Shown here in pieces: positions 33,747 through 46,100 of a stretch of 64,000 nucleotides of DNA (position 1 is its first letter; every line of letters begins with the position of its first letter). The notes beneath the pieces are model-generated. The model worked only from the letters and a program-made list of their open reading frames with translations, was not told the origin of the DNA and made no database searches. Location: the NCBI GenBank assembly GCA_021186555.1, contig JAJKFL010000006.1:468501-532500 (forward strand), read 5' to 3'. Source of the stretch: Reticulitermes speratus. Its lineage: Eukaryota; Arthropoda; Insecta; Blattodea; Rhinotermitidae. Both the position numbers and the translations under genes were made by a program.

Positions 33747-36700
33747 ATGAGTTTCGCGGGGAAGAAAGGCGCGGAAAAGGCCTTTGCCATGTTAAGAACA
33801 CTTCCTCGTGTTTGTTTGGCGAACATCCGAAGAAATCCAGGAACACGAATAAGGGTAAATAATACGAATGATGTGTTCGCTATTCTGAATTCTTACCAAC
33901 CAACGCTGTATACGAACCCAGAAGAGCGAACACCTCAACTACACGGCGGAATCGTGAATGTCGCATATCAGTAATGTTTGACGTCACTGAAGAGCAAAAT
34001 GTTGAAAAATCGAGTCGGTGCGTGTTACTCTGTTATGACTACACGTCGAAAGTAAGACGTTGTAAAAACATTCCAGTCCTTAAAACACTCTTCACCACAG
34101 CATTAGGTGCAGAAGAGTGGTTTAAGTCAATATTCAGCCATCATCTGGGACAGGTCTCCAGACAAGGGGTACCCACTGATAAGCCGTAGGCCTGCTCTGG
34201 CTGTGATAGTTTCACAGCCAGTCATTCAGACTACAGCCCAGAAAGTAGTCTTACCACTTTTCTGTGTAGAAGTGTAGTCTGCCAACATTTCTGCTTCCCT
34301 CGGTCCCATACAGTGCTGCTCTGTTACCGTCTTCAAGTGGGATGTCCGCTGCCCTCCATATTTCTCAATATTCCTTGCTGTCAGCTACATGACGTTACTC
34401 TGTTTCGTAGTAAATATGAAACTGTCAGTAATCATTCTTTGTTGGTTGTCTGTTGCTGAACTGTTGTTACGTCATATTTAAGAGAAACCAGTTGCAGTAT
34501 TGCTTTTGTATTACCTTCATTCTTTAGAGAAAGATTCCAAGACGTTTGAATATCTGCCCCTCTGATGACGTGATATGATTTCATTTGATGCTATGTCTAT
34601 CACTGCAAGATTTGAGGTTTTCACAGCAGTGTTTCTGATGATACACGTTTCCTAGGATGTAACGCCATGTCATTGGACGATTGTTGATTTCCGATGTTTC
34701 GAAGGCACCACAATCCTTTGAAGTGTCAGGAACCGCTCACCTGACACAGTGCTACATCCCAAAAGATGAATCCTTTACATGAGATCTTTGCTGTTCCGAG
34801 ATGTTACGCAGTGTAGATTGGTAGTTATTTACTGACGTTTCAGGACAACATCGGTCCCATCTTCAAGGGTCCCGAAATGTCCGTAAGCAACTACCAATGT
34901 ACACTGCGTAACATCCCAGAATAGCAAATACAGTCAATCATCGCTCTCCACGTGTTCCGTGTTCGCTCATTCGCGCGAAATAAAGTGTAACCCATTTTTT
35001 GCCATTCGCGGGCACCTCGCGGCTGTTCACGGCCATGTGCAGCAGGCAAAAAATTTTGAGACGGCTACCGCGCAGCATCGCAGATGGGCTCCAGCAAGCT
35101 GCTTCCTTGTTCTCGCGGCTCTCGTTTTTTATTATTTTTGTAATTAATAATGGCATCCAAGCATAGTGCAAGTGCAAGTGAAAAAGTTCTGTATTCACGG
35201 GGTTTTCTAGGAACCTAACCCCCGCGAATAGCGAGGGTTGACTGTATCTCATTTACACCATGGCAGGAGCCTGAAATCACGAATCATCTACATGTTTTTG
35301 TTAGTGTATGTAGTATTATGAAGTGAGGATTTATTCATGGAATGTTTTTGGTTCAGATGTGTGAACCTCAAGAGGCATAATTTTGATGTGCAGATTGTTG
35401 TTTTCAAGAAGACAGATTGTTCTACACATGTGCAAGAAATTTTGCATTTGTTCCTAATATTTGAACACATTAATGTCTTTTCTGTACAGCCAAAAAGAGG
35501 CCAAGGACAGCATGGAGGTGACAAGCATGGTGCCGGTAATAAGGGTTCAGGGCAACGACAGAACTACATGCGGCTCGGCTATGAAACTGGAAACACTCCT
35601 TTCTATCTCCGATTCACATATGAGCCATATTATAAGGGACATCAGTATGTATTTGCATGTTGTACAATAAGATGGAGGCAGTTACCTCTGAACTACAGGA
35701 TTATATAATGACAAGCAATTTATTTTGTTCAGCTTACGACGGGAGTACCCACCTCTCTCCCTACTACAGCTCCAGAAAATGATCGACACAGATCGTCTGG
35801 ATATCTCACAGCCAATTGATTTGTCAGTAATTTGCAACACTGGACTATACACAATAGATCCTCTTCATAAACATTTTGGCATTCAATTGACAGATGAGGT
35901 AAGACAAACTACAGATACTGGAATATAGATTATAGAATTTGTCTTCTGGCATAATTTCTGTTCCGTACAGATCAATGTTAATAAGTTGCCCACTCTTCCC
36001 GCAATTTATCCTTTTATATCTCTTCAAGGACCGGGATAGCTCAGTCGGTATAGTGACTCGCTACAGGCTGGATGGTCCGGGGATTGAATCCCGGCGGGGG
36101 CGAGATTTTCCACAGCTGTCCAGACCGGCCCTGGGGCCCACCCAGCCTCCTATACAATGGGTACCGGGTCTCTTTCCCAGGGGTAAAGTGGCCGGGGCGC
36201 GGAGTTCACCACCCACCCCATCTAGTGCCGAGGTTAAAGAAAGATTAGAGCTATACCTCTGCTCCCCCTCTGGGCCTTCATGGCCTGTTCTAGGGAGAAC
36301 TTTACCTTTATATCTCTTCCCTTTAAATTTTAATTCCTAAGCCCTTCTCTGTGTCCTTATGTGCGTTCCTTTTATGTCGACAAATCATTTTATATAGCAT
36401 TTATATATGGCCAGTTTTCTTTCTGTCTCTCACACACACCAAACAATTTGTGTGTCCCTCAATAGACTTCCATACATTTTTTCCAAAGGTAAAGGCAAAG
36501 TTGTTCCTGTCCACACCATCAAGGCTCAAGAGTATCAAGTATAGCTCTGCTCACTTGTAGCCTCATCATTAGATGATGGTGAATGGTGATCTTTATGCCC
36601 CAGCTGGTTCATGCCATGGGAAAAGAAGCCACCGTACCCAGTGAATAGGAGGCTGGGTGAGCGCCAGTGCCCGACTGGATGTTTTGGAGAAATAAAAACT

Positions 36701-39700
36701 CTCTTACCCCTGCCAGGAACCAAACCTCAGACCATCCACCGCATAGCACAGCCACCACCTGACTGAGCTATCCTGGCTCCCCTCATATTGCGACTAGTTG
36801 TAGTTACATGCTGTAAGCGCTTCGTAAACGTGAAGCATAACGGACAATGCAGAACAGCATTCTCCATGCCAAAATTTAATTTCATTAAATGTTTGAAAAA
36901 CATTTTTATCACACTACATACACATACTGTAAGTTCATTTAAATCTGTAAATTGTATTTCTGTAATTACATATGGAAATCAAATTAAACAGGATAATGGA
37001 CTCTGTTCCATGCTGTTAGGTATGAGCGTACGTAATGTACGAGTCCAAATGAACCAAAATTAAATATGACATTTCACCCATATCCATCAGTTAAATTGCA
37101 GGATGAAATAAACAAACAGACAGACTTACAAAGACCCCTTCATTTTGTACAGCATGTGAAGGCTGCCTAAAAGTTACATCAGTTTCATGCACATATATTA
37201 TGTGACCGTTACTGTTATGACTGTACATGATTTTCATGTTAACATGCACGTTACGCATCTGTCGAAATCGGCCGCAGTGGTATATGCCGCACATCATGCT
37301 TAGACAGGGCAAAAATTCAAATGGGGTACATCTCACATATGCATGCACGGTATTCCCAGTACACCAATCTGCTCAGACAAGTTTTCAAAAATCATAACGC
37401 TTTTGAAACATAGCGAACCACTCGGCCACTGATGCGATCTTCAGCAACATTGCTGCGAGAAGCTCAGATCTCTTTACAATATGTTTGCATTCCAGTGGCA
37501 CTGGGGACAGTCTTTCTCAAACACATAAACATTCCCTTATACATTATTACTCTACAAATGCTTCATACTCATCTATCAGGGGTTGGTACGAAGGGACCGC
37601 GTCCACACCTCAGCGCTACAGCTAAACAAAACACACACATGGCTGTATAGGACCTGCTGTTAACACTTTCACTGCCGGGTGTTTAAATCCCCAAGGGTGT
37701 TAAATTACCAAGGATTTATTGAATGTTAAACAACTAGTGCGTCGTCTTATAACTTATACAATATAATTATATATAAAATGCATATATTTTTTCTAGTTGT
37801 CAGCTAGAGATTAATAAAGATGTAAAATGTTTCCTGAAAGAACTTATTGTGTGTGTGGCCTATTTAAGGCAAAAGAGCAGAGTAAATTTTAGATTGACTT
37901 AAGTCGACGCTGGCAAATTAAAACGCAAATACTTAAATCGACCATGGTCGACTTTGGCAGTGAAAGCGTTAAGGTGCTGTCATCTGTTTGGCAGGGAGCA
38001 AATATTTTCAAAGCAAAAGTGAACATAGAAGTGCAGTGGGCATCCGAACCAGTCATCGCAGCCATCGAGAGAAATGGTGGTGTCATTACTACAGCTTATT
38101 ATGATGTGCACAGCCTGTGGGCAGTGATCAATCCAGAGAAATTTTTCAAGAAAGGTAAGTGGCAAAAGTGGACTGGTGCCAGACTGTACACCATACACCT
38201 GTCACCGTCATCTTAAAAGCCACGTACTGTTTCAGCAGATTCGATCCATGCCCTCTGGCATTTGACGCTGTATTTGCTAGGTTTTGAAGGCGTCACGGTC
38301 CTTGAAACAGGGCATCACTAAACCAATGACACAGTGTCACATCCCAGAAGACCTGAATCCTCTGAAACACCACTGTGAGAACCTGAAGTCTTGCACCTCT
38401 GTTTGCTCATAGAGGATGTAGTTATTATCTGACAAATAGCATGAACTGTTGGCCATTCAATAACATACTGATACATACTTGAACATCTCTTAGTTACAAA
38501 AGCCCCTGAGCAATATTTATGTAAATTTCTTTAATATAAATAAGAGGACGGAAAGAAGGGGGAGATGAATGACAACAGGCTCAATAAATAGACATATAGA
38601 AAAGGAATATGGGGGAAAGACAAAAAAGGGAAGAAGAGGTATGAAGAATGAAGATATGAAAAGTAACAATTTTCCCCCTTAGGGTTCCAGGAGGTTGAGG
38701 CTCCCAGACTTCAAGACTATCGACACATGAAGGTGGTAAGGTTGTCAGTCCTACGCACTGGCTGCCTTTACCCCCCCCCCCCCCCCCCCCAAGGAAATAT
38801 TCGTGGTACTCATTTCTGTTAAGAGGCACGTGGTGGTGCAGTTGGTTGAGGCACTGCGCTACAAGCCAGAAGGTCGCGGGTTCGATTCCCGATGGCATCA
38901 TTGGAATTTTTCATTGACATAATCGTTTCGGTCGCACTATGGCCCTGGGGTCGACTCAGCCTCCAACAGAAATGAGTAGCAGGAATAATTCCTGGGGGGG
39001 TAAAGGCGGCCGGTGCGTATGGCTGACAACCTTACCACCTTCATGTGCCGATTGTCTATAAATCTGGTAGCCTCAACCTCCTGGAACCCTAAGGGCCTGT
39101 CAAGGCCTGTAATGGGATTGCTTTACCTTTAACCTTTAACAATTTTCCCCAAGAGACAAAACCTGTCTTTGTGCTAGTCGCAACCAGATGGTGACACATC
39201 ATGAAATTCTTAACAAGTCTTGCACCACGGTCTAACGTTTGTGCAGGCATTTAAATGTCCAGCGACACCACAGCAGTTTGCATACTAGTTGCCACACGAT
39301 TACTAATGCATTCCCATACATTCTTAATGTCTCTTAAAGAAGAAGTCTGGAAAGTCATCCTGCTGATAGGCATGACATTTCTAAAGACATGACTGCTAAA
39401 CAGTAATAAAACTTATTAATGTTATAAGTAACATAAATCGTGTTACAGGAGAGGCAATTCCACGCCGTATGCTGCCACCTCAGGACGCAATAGAATACTA
39501 CACAAACCCAGCTAATCGTGGTTACCTGGCAGATCCTGAGAAGATGTCCTGGGAGCGTCTCGTGTTAGCACAGAAGTACGGTTATCAGTTACCAGTACTG
39601 GAAAATGATCCTGATTATGCTATGCTCATCCAAAGAAAAGATCCAAGACAAATATTTCTAGGACTTGAACCTGGTTGGGTGGTGAATCTCCGTGATCATT

Positions 39701-39750
39701 GTATTGTCAAACCCACAGATGAACAACTGAAAGAGTTCTATCATTCATAG
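33747..39750 (+). CDS. mRpL15: Mitochondrial ribosomal protein L15 (uL15m)
   Basis: Component of the large subunit of the mitochondrial ribosome. Five exons: 33747-33854, 35490-35644, 35733-35898, 37995-38154, 39449-39750. GT-AG junctions; the phases give 297 codons, 296 aa, the same length as human MRPL15. The start [19 protein letters not shown] is basic, as expected for mitochondrial import, then [14 protein letters not shown]. Exon 2 holds the glycine-rich uL15 signature ([18 protein letters not shown]) and [15 protein letters not shown]. Exon 3 has [14 protein letters not shown]. Exon 4 has [19 protein letters not shown]. Exon 5 has [40 protein letters not shown]. Intron 1 carries a Tigger-like MITE and hairpins, intron 3 SINEs and a TTAA-MITE, intron 4 an inverted SINE dimer. 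Confidence 0.97.
34612..34922. mobile_element. Fold-back elements in MRPL15 intron 1
   Basis: Two adjacent palindromes. At 34612-34770: gaggttttcacagcagtgtt ... tcctaggatgtaacgccatg, with the inverse 'acagtgctacatcccaaaag'. At 34790-34922: gatgttacgcagtgtagatt ... tgacgtttcaggacaacatc, with the inverse 'gtccgtaagcaactaccaatg...cactgcgtaacatcccag'. Confidence 0.75.
34931..35244. mobile_element. Tigger-like MITE in MRPL15 intron 1
   Basis: Terminal inverted repeats cagtcaatcatcgctctcc / cgaatagcgagggttgactg, each flanked by TA (34929-34930, 35245-35246). The interior is CG-rich for this region (ttcgcgggcacctcgcggc). 314 bp, no transposase. A different family from the cagtagaacctcg MITEs. Confidence 0.85.
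36026..36306 (+). mobile_element. tRNA-derived SINE, main family
   Basis: The head has A box tagctcagtcggtatagtg and B box ggtccggggattgaatccc, and the body is identical in order to the copy at 26.5 kb. It is bracketed by a perfect 13-bp target duplication tttatatctcttc (36013-36025, 36307-36319). It sits in MRPL15 intron 3, sense, about 130 bp after exon 3. Confidence 0.93.
36484..36785 (-). mobile_element. Diverged tRNA-derived SINE
   Basis: Minus-strand copy: the head on the right includes tagctcagtcaggtggtgg and ggtctgaggtttggttcctg, and the left has the aaaggtaaaggcaaagtt tail region. More mutated than the TSD-flanked copies. Confidence 0.75.
37660..37972. mobile_element. TTAA-flanked MITE, 22 bp before exon 4
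   Basis: Ends ttaacactttcactgcc / ggcagtgaaagcgttaa; TTAA on both sides as in piggyBac-type insertions, though the termini do not start with the usual CCC. The interior is AT-rich with 'aaatcgaccatggtcgacttt'. A second copy is at 48186-48498. The right end lies 22 bp from the first base of MRPL15 exon 4. Confidence 0.85.
38270..38400. mobile_element. Fold-back element part in MRPL15 intron 4
   Basis: Contains 'tgctaggttttgaaggcgtc' then 'ccaatgacacagtgtcacatcccagaagacctgaatcc' and 'ccactgtgagaacctgaag', the right half of the dispersed fold-back family. Confidence 0.65.
38678..39136. mobile_element. Inverted SINE dimer with one TSD pair
   Basis: A minus-orientation half SINE (38678-38820, tail outward) is joined to a full plus-orientation SINE (38821-39136) with A box tggtgcagttggttgaggc and B box ggtcgcgggttcgattccc. 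The whole block is flanked by the same 14-bp duplication taacaattttcccc (38664-38677, 39137-39150). A C run of 20 occurs at 38771-38790 in the inverted half. It lies in MRPL15 intron 4. This SINE family is distinct from the main one but shares its 'taaaggcggccgg' and 'ctttacctttaacc' segments. Confidence 0.9.
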
Positions 39751-42700
39751 CCTAGGAGAAAAGTAATCATTATTAATACAGTTATAGTAATGAAATGAAG
39801 TACATGAAGCAGTCTCTGAAATGGCGGCAGTCGCTATCAACAAATTCCCTGCAGTTTATGGAACCCAAATGTTCACTGCTGTTTACACAATAGCCTGCCA
39901 CTATACCATCCACACACTCCTATCCTGTTCTTTTAGGATCCATTTTAACAATGTCCTCAAATTGTCTCTTTGCCTCAGGTTTTCTGACAAACAGTTATAT
40001 GCATCTTTATTTTAATATCACCGTGCATTTTTGAACATTAATACTGTTTTACACCAACCAAATGCACCTATTTGGTTATTTGGTTGGTGTAAAACATTAT
40101 TAAAGTTATATGCATCGTTTCCCATGCGTGCTACATGCAACACCACCTCATCTTCCTTCATTTGATGATCATGACATTCAGCCAAGAGTACAAATCATGA
40201 AGCTCCACGTTATAGTTCTCTTGATCCACCTGTCATGCCCTCCCTGTTACGTCCAAACACCCTCGTCCATGTGCATTCTTGTAAATAATGTGTGCCTCGT
40301 GTGTGTAAGGATTTTTCTTTTTTAATTCCAGTCTTCATAATACTGTGTACATCAGCTACCAAATCAACTGCTTACAACACTGTTGATAAACGAAAAAATA
40401 TGAATTACAACACTGTAGGTTTCGTTTTTTTAAATCGCATATAAAGTGAAATATTGCCACAAATATTTTGATAAGCTGGTATTACTCAAAACAATTTAAA
40501 CAGCAAGGTATAATAATACATACCCTCCCACACACAACGGCCCTCATCTACAGCGTGTTACAGGGATATAATTACAAACAGTGGTTACTTATTTGTGGCG
40601 CACAGAAATAAAGGCCACTCCTGCACAACCGTGTCTTATTATTTTCCTTTAATTACGCACTCAGTGAAGTAGTGACAGCTGCCTGTATGTAAGACAAAGC
40701 CTGATTACCTAAAATGCAAATTCAGCAAACCGAGATTTGCTGTTGGAATCACGAGGTAATACAGGGTCACTGTTTTATCTCACAACTGTCAGTTGCCACT
40801 TCCTGTTGGCTCATTTATCTTATTGATCCCACTCGGCCAACTCTCCACATGCAGCAGAGTAGCAGCCAGAAGTGACAAATGACAGTTGACACATAAAGTA
40901 AGGACCCTGTACAATTACAACTCCTACACAGGCAGCCATTTGTTTCCATACACAGTAATTAATGTACTGCTAACAGTACAAACCCAAATATGTGACTGTG
41001 TTGGATGAGACTTGTAACAGGTAATGGCCGTCCATCTTTGACACTTCGTCTTGCCCATGACAGTTTTTAATTATTCTTGGCATTTCATTTTCACTTTCAG
41101 GCTTCCGCCGCGATGTTGATGAGATCTGTGGTCTTCTGGGTAATTACACGGCATCATGTGGTAATTATTTACCGACGTTTCGGGACAACGTATCGGTCCC
41201 ATCTTCACGGGTCAAGATTCCGAGATTCCTACTCGGAATCTTGACCCGTGAAGATGGGACCGACACGTTGTCCCGAAACGTCGGTAAATAATTACCACAC
41301 GATGCCGTGTAATTACCCAGAAGACCACAGATTTCAACTAACAGGTGGTACACAGGTGGCCTTTCTGTATAATTTACCTAGCTTATGGCCATTTACTATT
41401 ATCTGTGTTGCTATCGTGGGGTCACAACAGACGAGCACGTGTACAGCAGCAGCGTATTTAAATGCGCACACAGGGGTTATAATTCATGTCATCCTTTAAA
41501 CAGTATTGCAGTTTTCCATCAACACTCTCGCCAAGGTTCAAAGTACAGCATTCACAAGATATCAAAATTTATATCATGAAATTACTTAACTACCATCAAA
41601 TGTCCTGGATTACAGAGAAGCAAGAAGCCTGTTACACTTTGATGTGATGCAATCTATGCAAGAACGGTATTACATTCAAGTGACATCAGAAATTCCATGT
41701 GCCGTACACACAGAGGTTAAATATAAAAGAAATATACAAGACAGCACTGCTTTTCTATAGCTGCACATTTTACTAAGTTTCGGAAAAGGAAAAAAAAAAA
41801 AAGATCTCAAATTCTTGTTTATGTAAACAAGTGGCTGAATATCTTTAAAGGAGTGGTGATCTGGAAAACCACTTTCAAGAGCACAAGTTCAATCGTTAAC
41901 CTAAAATATAAATTTCATATGCAAAAAATGAAAAAAAAAATATTTAAATTTGTACTACTATTGCTCAAACTGGTAGCGGCTCTCTTGAATTGTGTGACAA
42001 TCTGATTTGTGTTTAAAAATCTTTGTTCATAAAAAGACTCAGATTAACAACAAGCCATGGGTTAAACTGTACAGCACAATAACCGCGCACACACACGCAC
42101 ACCCTTACACACTTCTATAATAGAGAAATTAGCAATATTAGTCTCTTTGGGGTCATACAATCTGCCAATAAATATATCTATATATATCCTTCCTGTGTCT
42201 GATGATGGAAATCCTACATAATAAACCATGGCTCAATTGTGGAAGTCTTGTGCCATAAGGGTGTTTGTTACTCAACAATATGTTTACATTACAGGGATGA
42301 AAAAATAAATAAAAAATATTTAATTATGATAGTATTCACAAAGAGGGTCCGTTAGCAGCTTTAATTAATTACACCAATAGGCAGGCGCTTGCGCATACCG
42401 TTGCACTACTATTGCACAGCGACCGGCCGTTAGTTTACGGTAAGGCCACAGTTACTGTACACAGTGTCTGGATATTATTTTAGGGCTGACCAAAATCCAC
42501 CAACTATACTACCACCTACCCTCTCTACAGATGCCACATTGTTAAGAAAAGTAATTCAAATTTGTATGATTTAACATCAGGAGAAATGTGTAAGTCCGTT
42601 GCAGTATACACTGAACTGCAATACATTATTATGTGATGCACTGAATACGTAAAGTTCAACAACAGAGCCGTTTATAAATCCCGGCAGAATAATTTATCAT

Positions 42701-43105
42701 TTTCAAAAGGGTAGGTAGTGAAAACAGTCGAGGTAATTATAAATCAAACCTAAAATACTTCAGAAACAAAAATCTATTTTCACCCATACAGCATGTGGCC
42801 TTAACCCTCTGACTGCTCCGCCACAGTGCAGAATGCAGACCACTGCTTCACCCAGCACATCCCAATCTTTAACTTACACAATTTCTCTGGCGAGATCTAT
42901 GTGCTCAGAGACAGACTGTACATACTTCATCATCTGACACATATTTCGAAGTATATGTACACCCCCGATGAGCCCGTGGGCTAAGACACATTCAGCAGTC
43001 AAAGGTTTAATGCAGGCTCATAGGTTCGTTCTTCATTCTTACTGACGACCCTGTCCAACGGTCAGTCTACCAGACATCTGTCCCACCTGGGCCCAGACTG
43101 GTGAC
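39751..43105. other. Convergent intergenic region
   Basis: Holds the 3' ends of MRPL15 (plus) and dynein LIC (minus). An attaaa occurs at about 40097 and aataaa at about 40607, both possible MRPL15 poly(A) signals. At 39830-40300 are degraded minus-strand pieces of the non-LTR 3' end ('caaattccctgcagtttatggaacccaaatg', 'catgcgtgctacatgcaacaccacctcatcttcc'). An inverted repeat with acagggtcactg / aaggaccctgta lies at 40760-40912. Nothing codes convincingly. Confidence 0.55.
41125..41335. mobile_element. Near-perfect inverted repeat (GAAACGT family)
   Basis: Arms of about 100 bp (gatctgtggtcttctgggta ... ccgacgtttcgggacaac ... cacgggtcaagattccgag) around a centre near 41225. Counterpart of 16373-16606. 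Confidence 0.92.
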
Positions 43106-46100
43106 TCAGCAGTCTGACGAATTTTGATCTGGCGGTACCGATGGCTTCTTGCTTCGAGTTAGTCGGTCCAGCTCAGCTGCTGCATCTGAGCGCATCACTG
43201 CCTTGTCGACAGACGTGTGGGGTCGATCATTTATCAGGTCACCTACAAACATTACATGGGTAATTCATCTTCCTCAACATTATTCACATAACTTAAATAC
43301 AAAATCTGGATAGTAACATGATATAGGGAGCTGTTTGCGCCCTGAAAGTTGTGCATTTTGTTGGTGTTTATTTAAATAAATTTAAATAAAAAACAAAATC
43401 TGATGTTCCCGCAATGGCAGTGCTACGGATTCAGCTCATCTCAGACATGATGCTGTGTACCTGGATGAGCAGTTTCTGAAATTTAAGGCCCACGGTGCCT
43501 TCATCTTCAAAGGTTAAGGCAGTCCGAGAAGAACAGCGAACGGAGGAAGTGTGGCACTACATGTGTACAGCAAGTGGGTGGATGTGGGGGTAGGCAAACC
43601 AATCAAGATGCATTGGAGGGGCCATTCACCCAAAGACACGGCATCATATCCGAGAACACCCGAATCCAGAATTTATGTACGACATCATGAGATGTTGTAC
43701 AAAATCTTTTGGGTTTTTACCGGGCGTCGTTTTTAGTAAGAAACCAACGTTTCGGGACTACTTGTCTGTCCCATCCTCAAGGTCTCGAGGTGAACGAGGA
43801 AAGGATGTCAGGAGGTGAGAAATGTGCTTATATAGGAATAGGGTCCAGTGGGTGGTTTGAATAGACGAGCCAATCAAAAAGAAGGGGGCTTAATCATATA
43901 ATGCAAAGTTTATACAGAATAATATTCTAGTAAAGGGAATGTCAGTTCAAATACAGAATTAAAAAATAATATATTTTTCAGGCTTAAGCTTTTAACATGT
44001 TTTCCTCCCTTAATAAGCTATTGAATTTTTCCAGAAACGTCTTAAGAGAAAAATTCTAAAACGTTCTGACGACGGTATGTAACACTGAGAACTAATGGCT
44101 TTCTGGACCTTGTCCAACGTCTGGAAATCTAAAATAACTAGATAACACGATGTTTTGGAAAATGGATCTGCTTCCATCCTCAGATGAAGGGGGAAGGGGA
44201 CACCTACTCTGTTGGGTCCATTGGATAGAACTAAGTGATTGAGTTTGCTCGGTCTAAGGGACCCAGTAGGTGTCCCCCTTCACCTGAGGACGGAAGCAGA
44301 TCCAGTTTCCGAAACATAGTTATTTTAGATTTCCGGACGATGGACAAGGTCCAGAAACCAATTACTTCTCAACATCTTAAGAGAGTTTCACTACATTAAA
44401 TTATAAAATTTGTAGTCCTCCGACACATTTATCTCGCAGCCAAAAGTTATGTGATTTGAATTCACCATGTCCAATAACAGAATTGTTATTTCACTGCTGT
44501 TTCATTACCTCTAAGCACTCGCTATCGAGACCCTGCTGTTTACGTAGTCAAGTTATACATTTTTAAAATTTCACAATCATCACCTGACATTTTGGGTGCT
44601 GGTGATCCAGTTCCAGTTTTCTTATGCAGAAGGGAATTAAAGAAGTTTGCAAGCACACCCTCTCCACTGCCAGCCACACCCGGTTTGGTTCCATCAATCT
44701 GTTGACAAGTTGTACAACCAAACTCAGCACAACGTCATTGACTGTCATACGCAGTATAAAGTCTGAGATTTGAGGTTCTCACAGCGGTGTTGCTGAGGAC
44801 TCGAGTCTTCTCAGATGTGATGCTGTGATGCCACATTGCTAGGTGCATAGTTCCCAATGTTTTGAAGGCAAAACATTCGGAACCACTGACCCAACAACAC
44901 GGCACATCCCAGAAGACCTGAACCCACAGTATAAAAGCAATTCAAATTTCAACACAAAATTGTGGCCTATTAGCAAGATGTGTAAAGCAATTTTTAAACC
45001 AGCAGTATGAAGATCACTAGACAGGATGCCCACAAGATGTCACTAGATATGATGCCTTGGTACAATTACTTATGAAGACATATGAAGACCTGTGTTAATG
45101 AAACACCAGCACAGCTAAAGGGCCACAACTTCAATGCCGCGGCACACACTGCTCTAAGGAGATTGTACACAACCTTTTTCGGTGAGCCAAGTTGCCCTTG
45201 TACTCCAGGTGAACAACTACTCCGTCTGTCCCCCGTCTTTTGTACTCCAGCTGGCGTTCTCATTGGAGAAGAATCCTGCCGCAAACTTGGGGCACCTTGC
45301 TGCATAAGTTGCAATTGCCTTGTTAGGAATGACTGCTCGTCTTCTGCCTGCATTTCCGATTCTCGGGTCACAGGCTACAAGCAAAATAAGGATGCTCTGT
45401 AATCAAAGCTTTCATCTCCTACAGACATCACAGCTGAACACTAAGGACCATGTTTTAAAACTTTCACGGCGACATGATTCAATATAGTCTTCTCGGGCGC
45501 ACAGCCGCGTCAGTTCGTTTGAATACAACGTTTCAGGGACTAGCTCCGTCCCCATCCTCAGGCAAAACTGATTTAACATACAACTCGTCTGTCCCGTGTT
45601 TTTCTACCTGCCGCGGCAGGGAGAATCAGACCGGTTTGTAGTGCCCAAACAGTTGAGTTGGTGGGCGGGCTGTTGACTGTTGTGCTCCCACGCCTCGCTG
45701 CGAGGTCCTTATCTGACGTATTGCGGGCTGCAGATAAGGACCTCGCAGTGAGGCGTGGGAGCACAACAGTCAACAGCCCGCCCACCAACTCAACTGTTTG
45801 GGCACTACAAACCTGTCTGATTCTCCCTGCCGTGGCACGTAGAAAAACACGGGACAGACGAGTTGTATGTTAAATCAGTTTTGCCTGAGGATGGGGACGG
45901 AGCTAGTCCCCGAAACGTTGTATTCAAACGAATTGACGCGGCTGTGCGCCCGAGAAGACTATATTGGACCATGTCTCTGTTTTCTAATTCCACTTCATGA
46001 CACCTCTGTGGTCAAATTTTGGCTGGGAATATAAAACCTGCAGCTGGTGTATAATAATCAAGCATTATGGACCCTGCATAGCAAAGTTATATTTTCTGAG

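Noticed and set aside
45573-45873. Two matching 71-codon frames on opposite strands
   Set aside because: They are the two arms of the 483-bp palindrome read from either strand.
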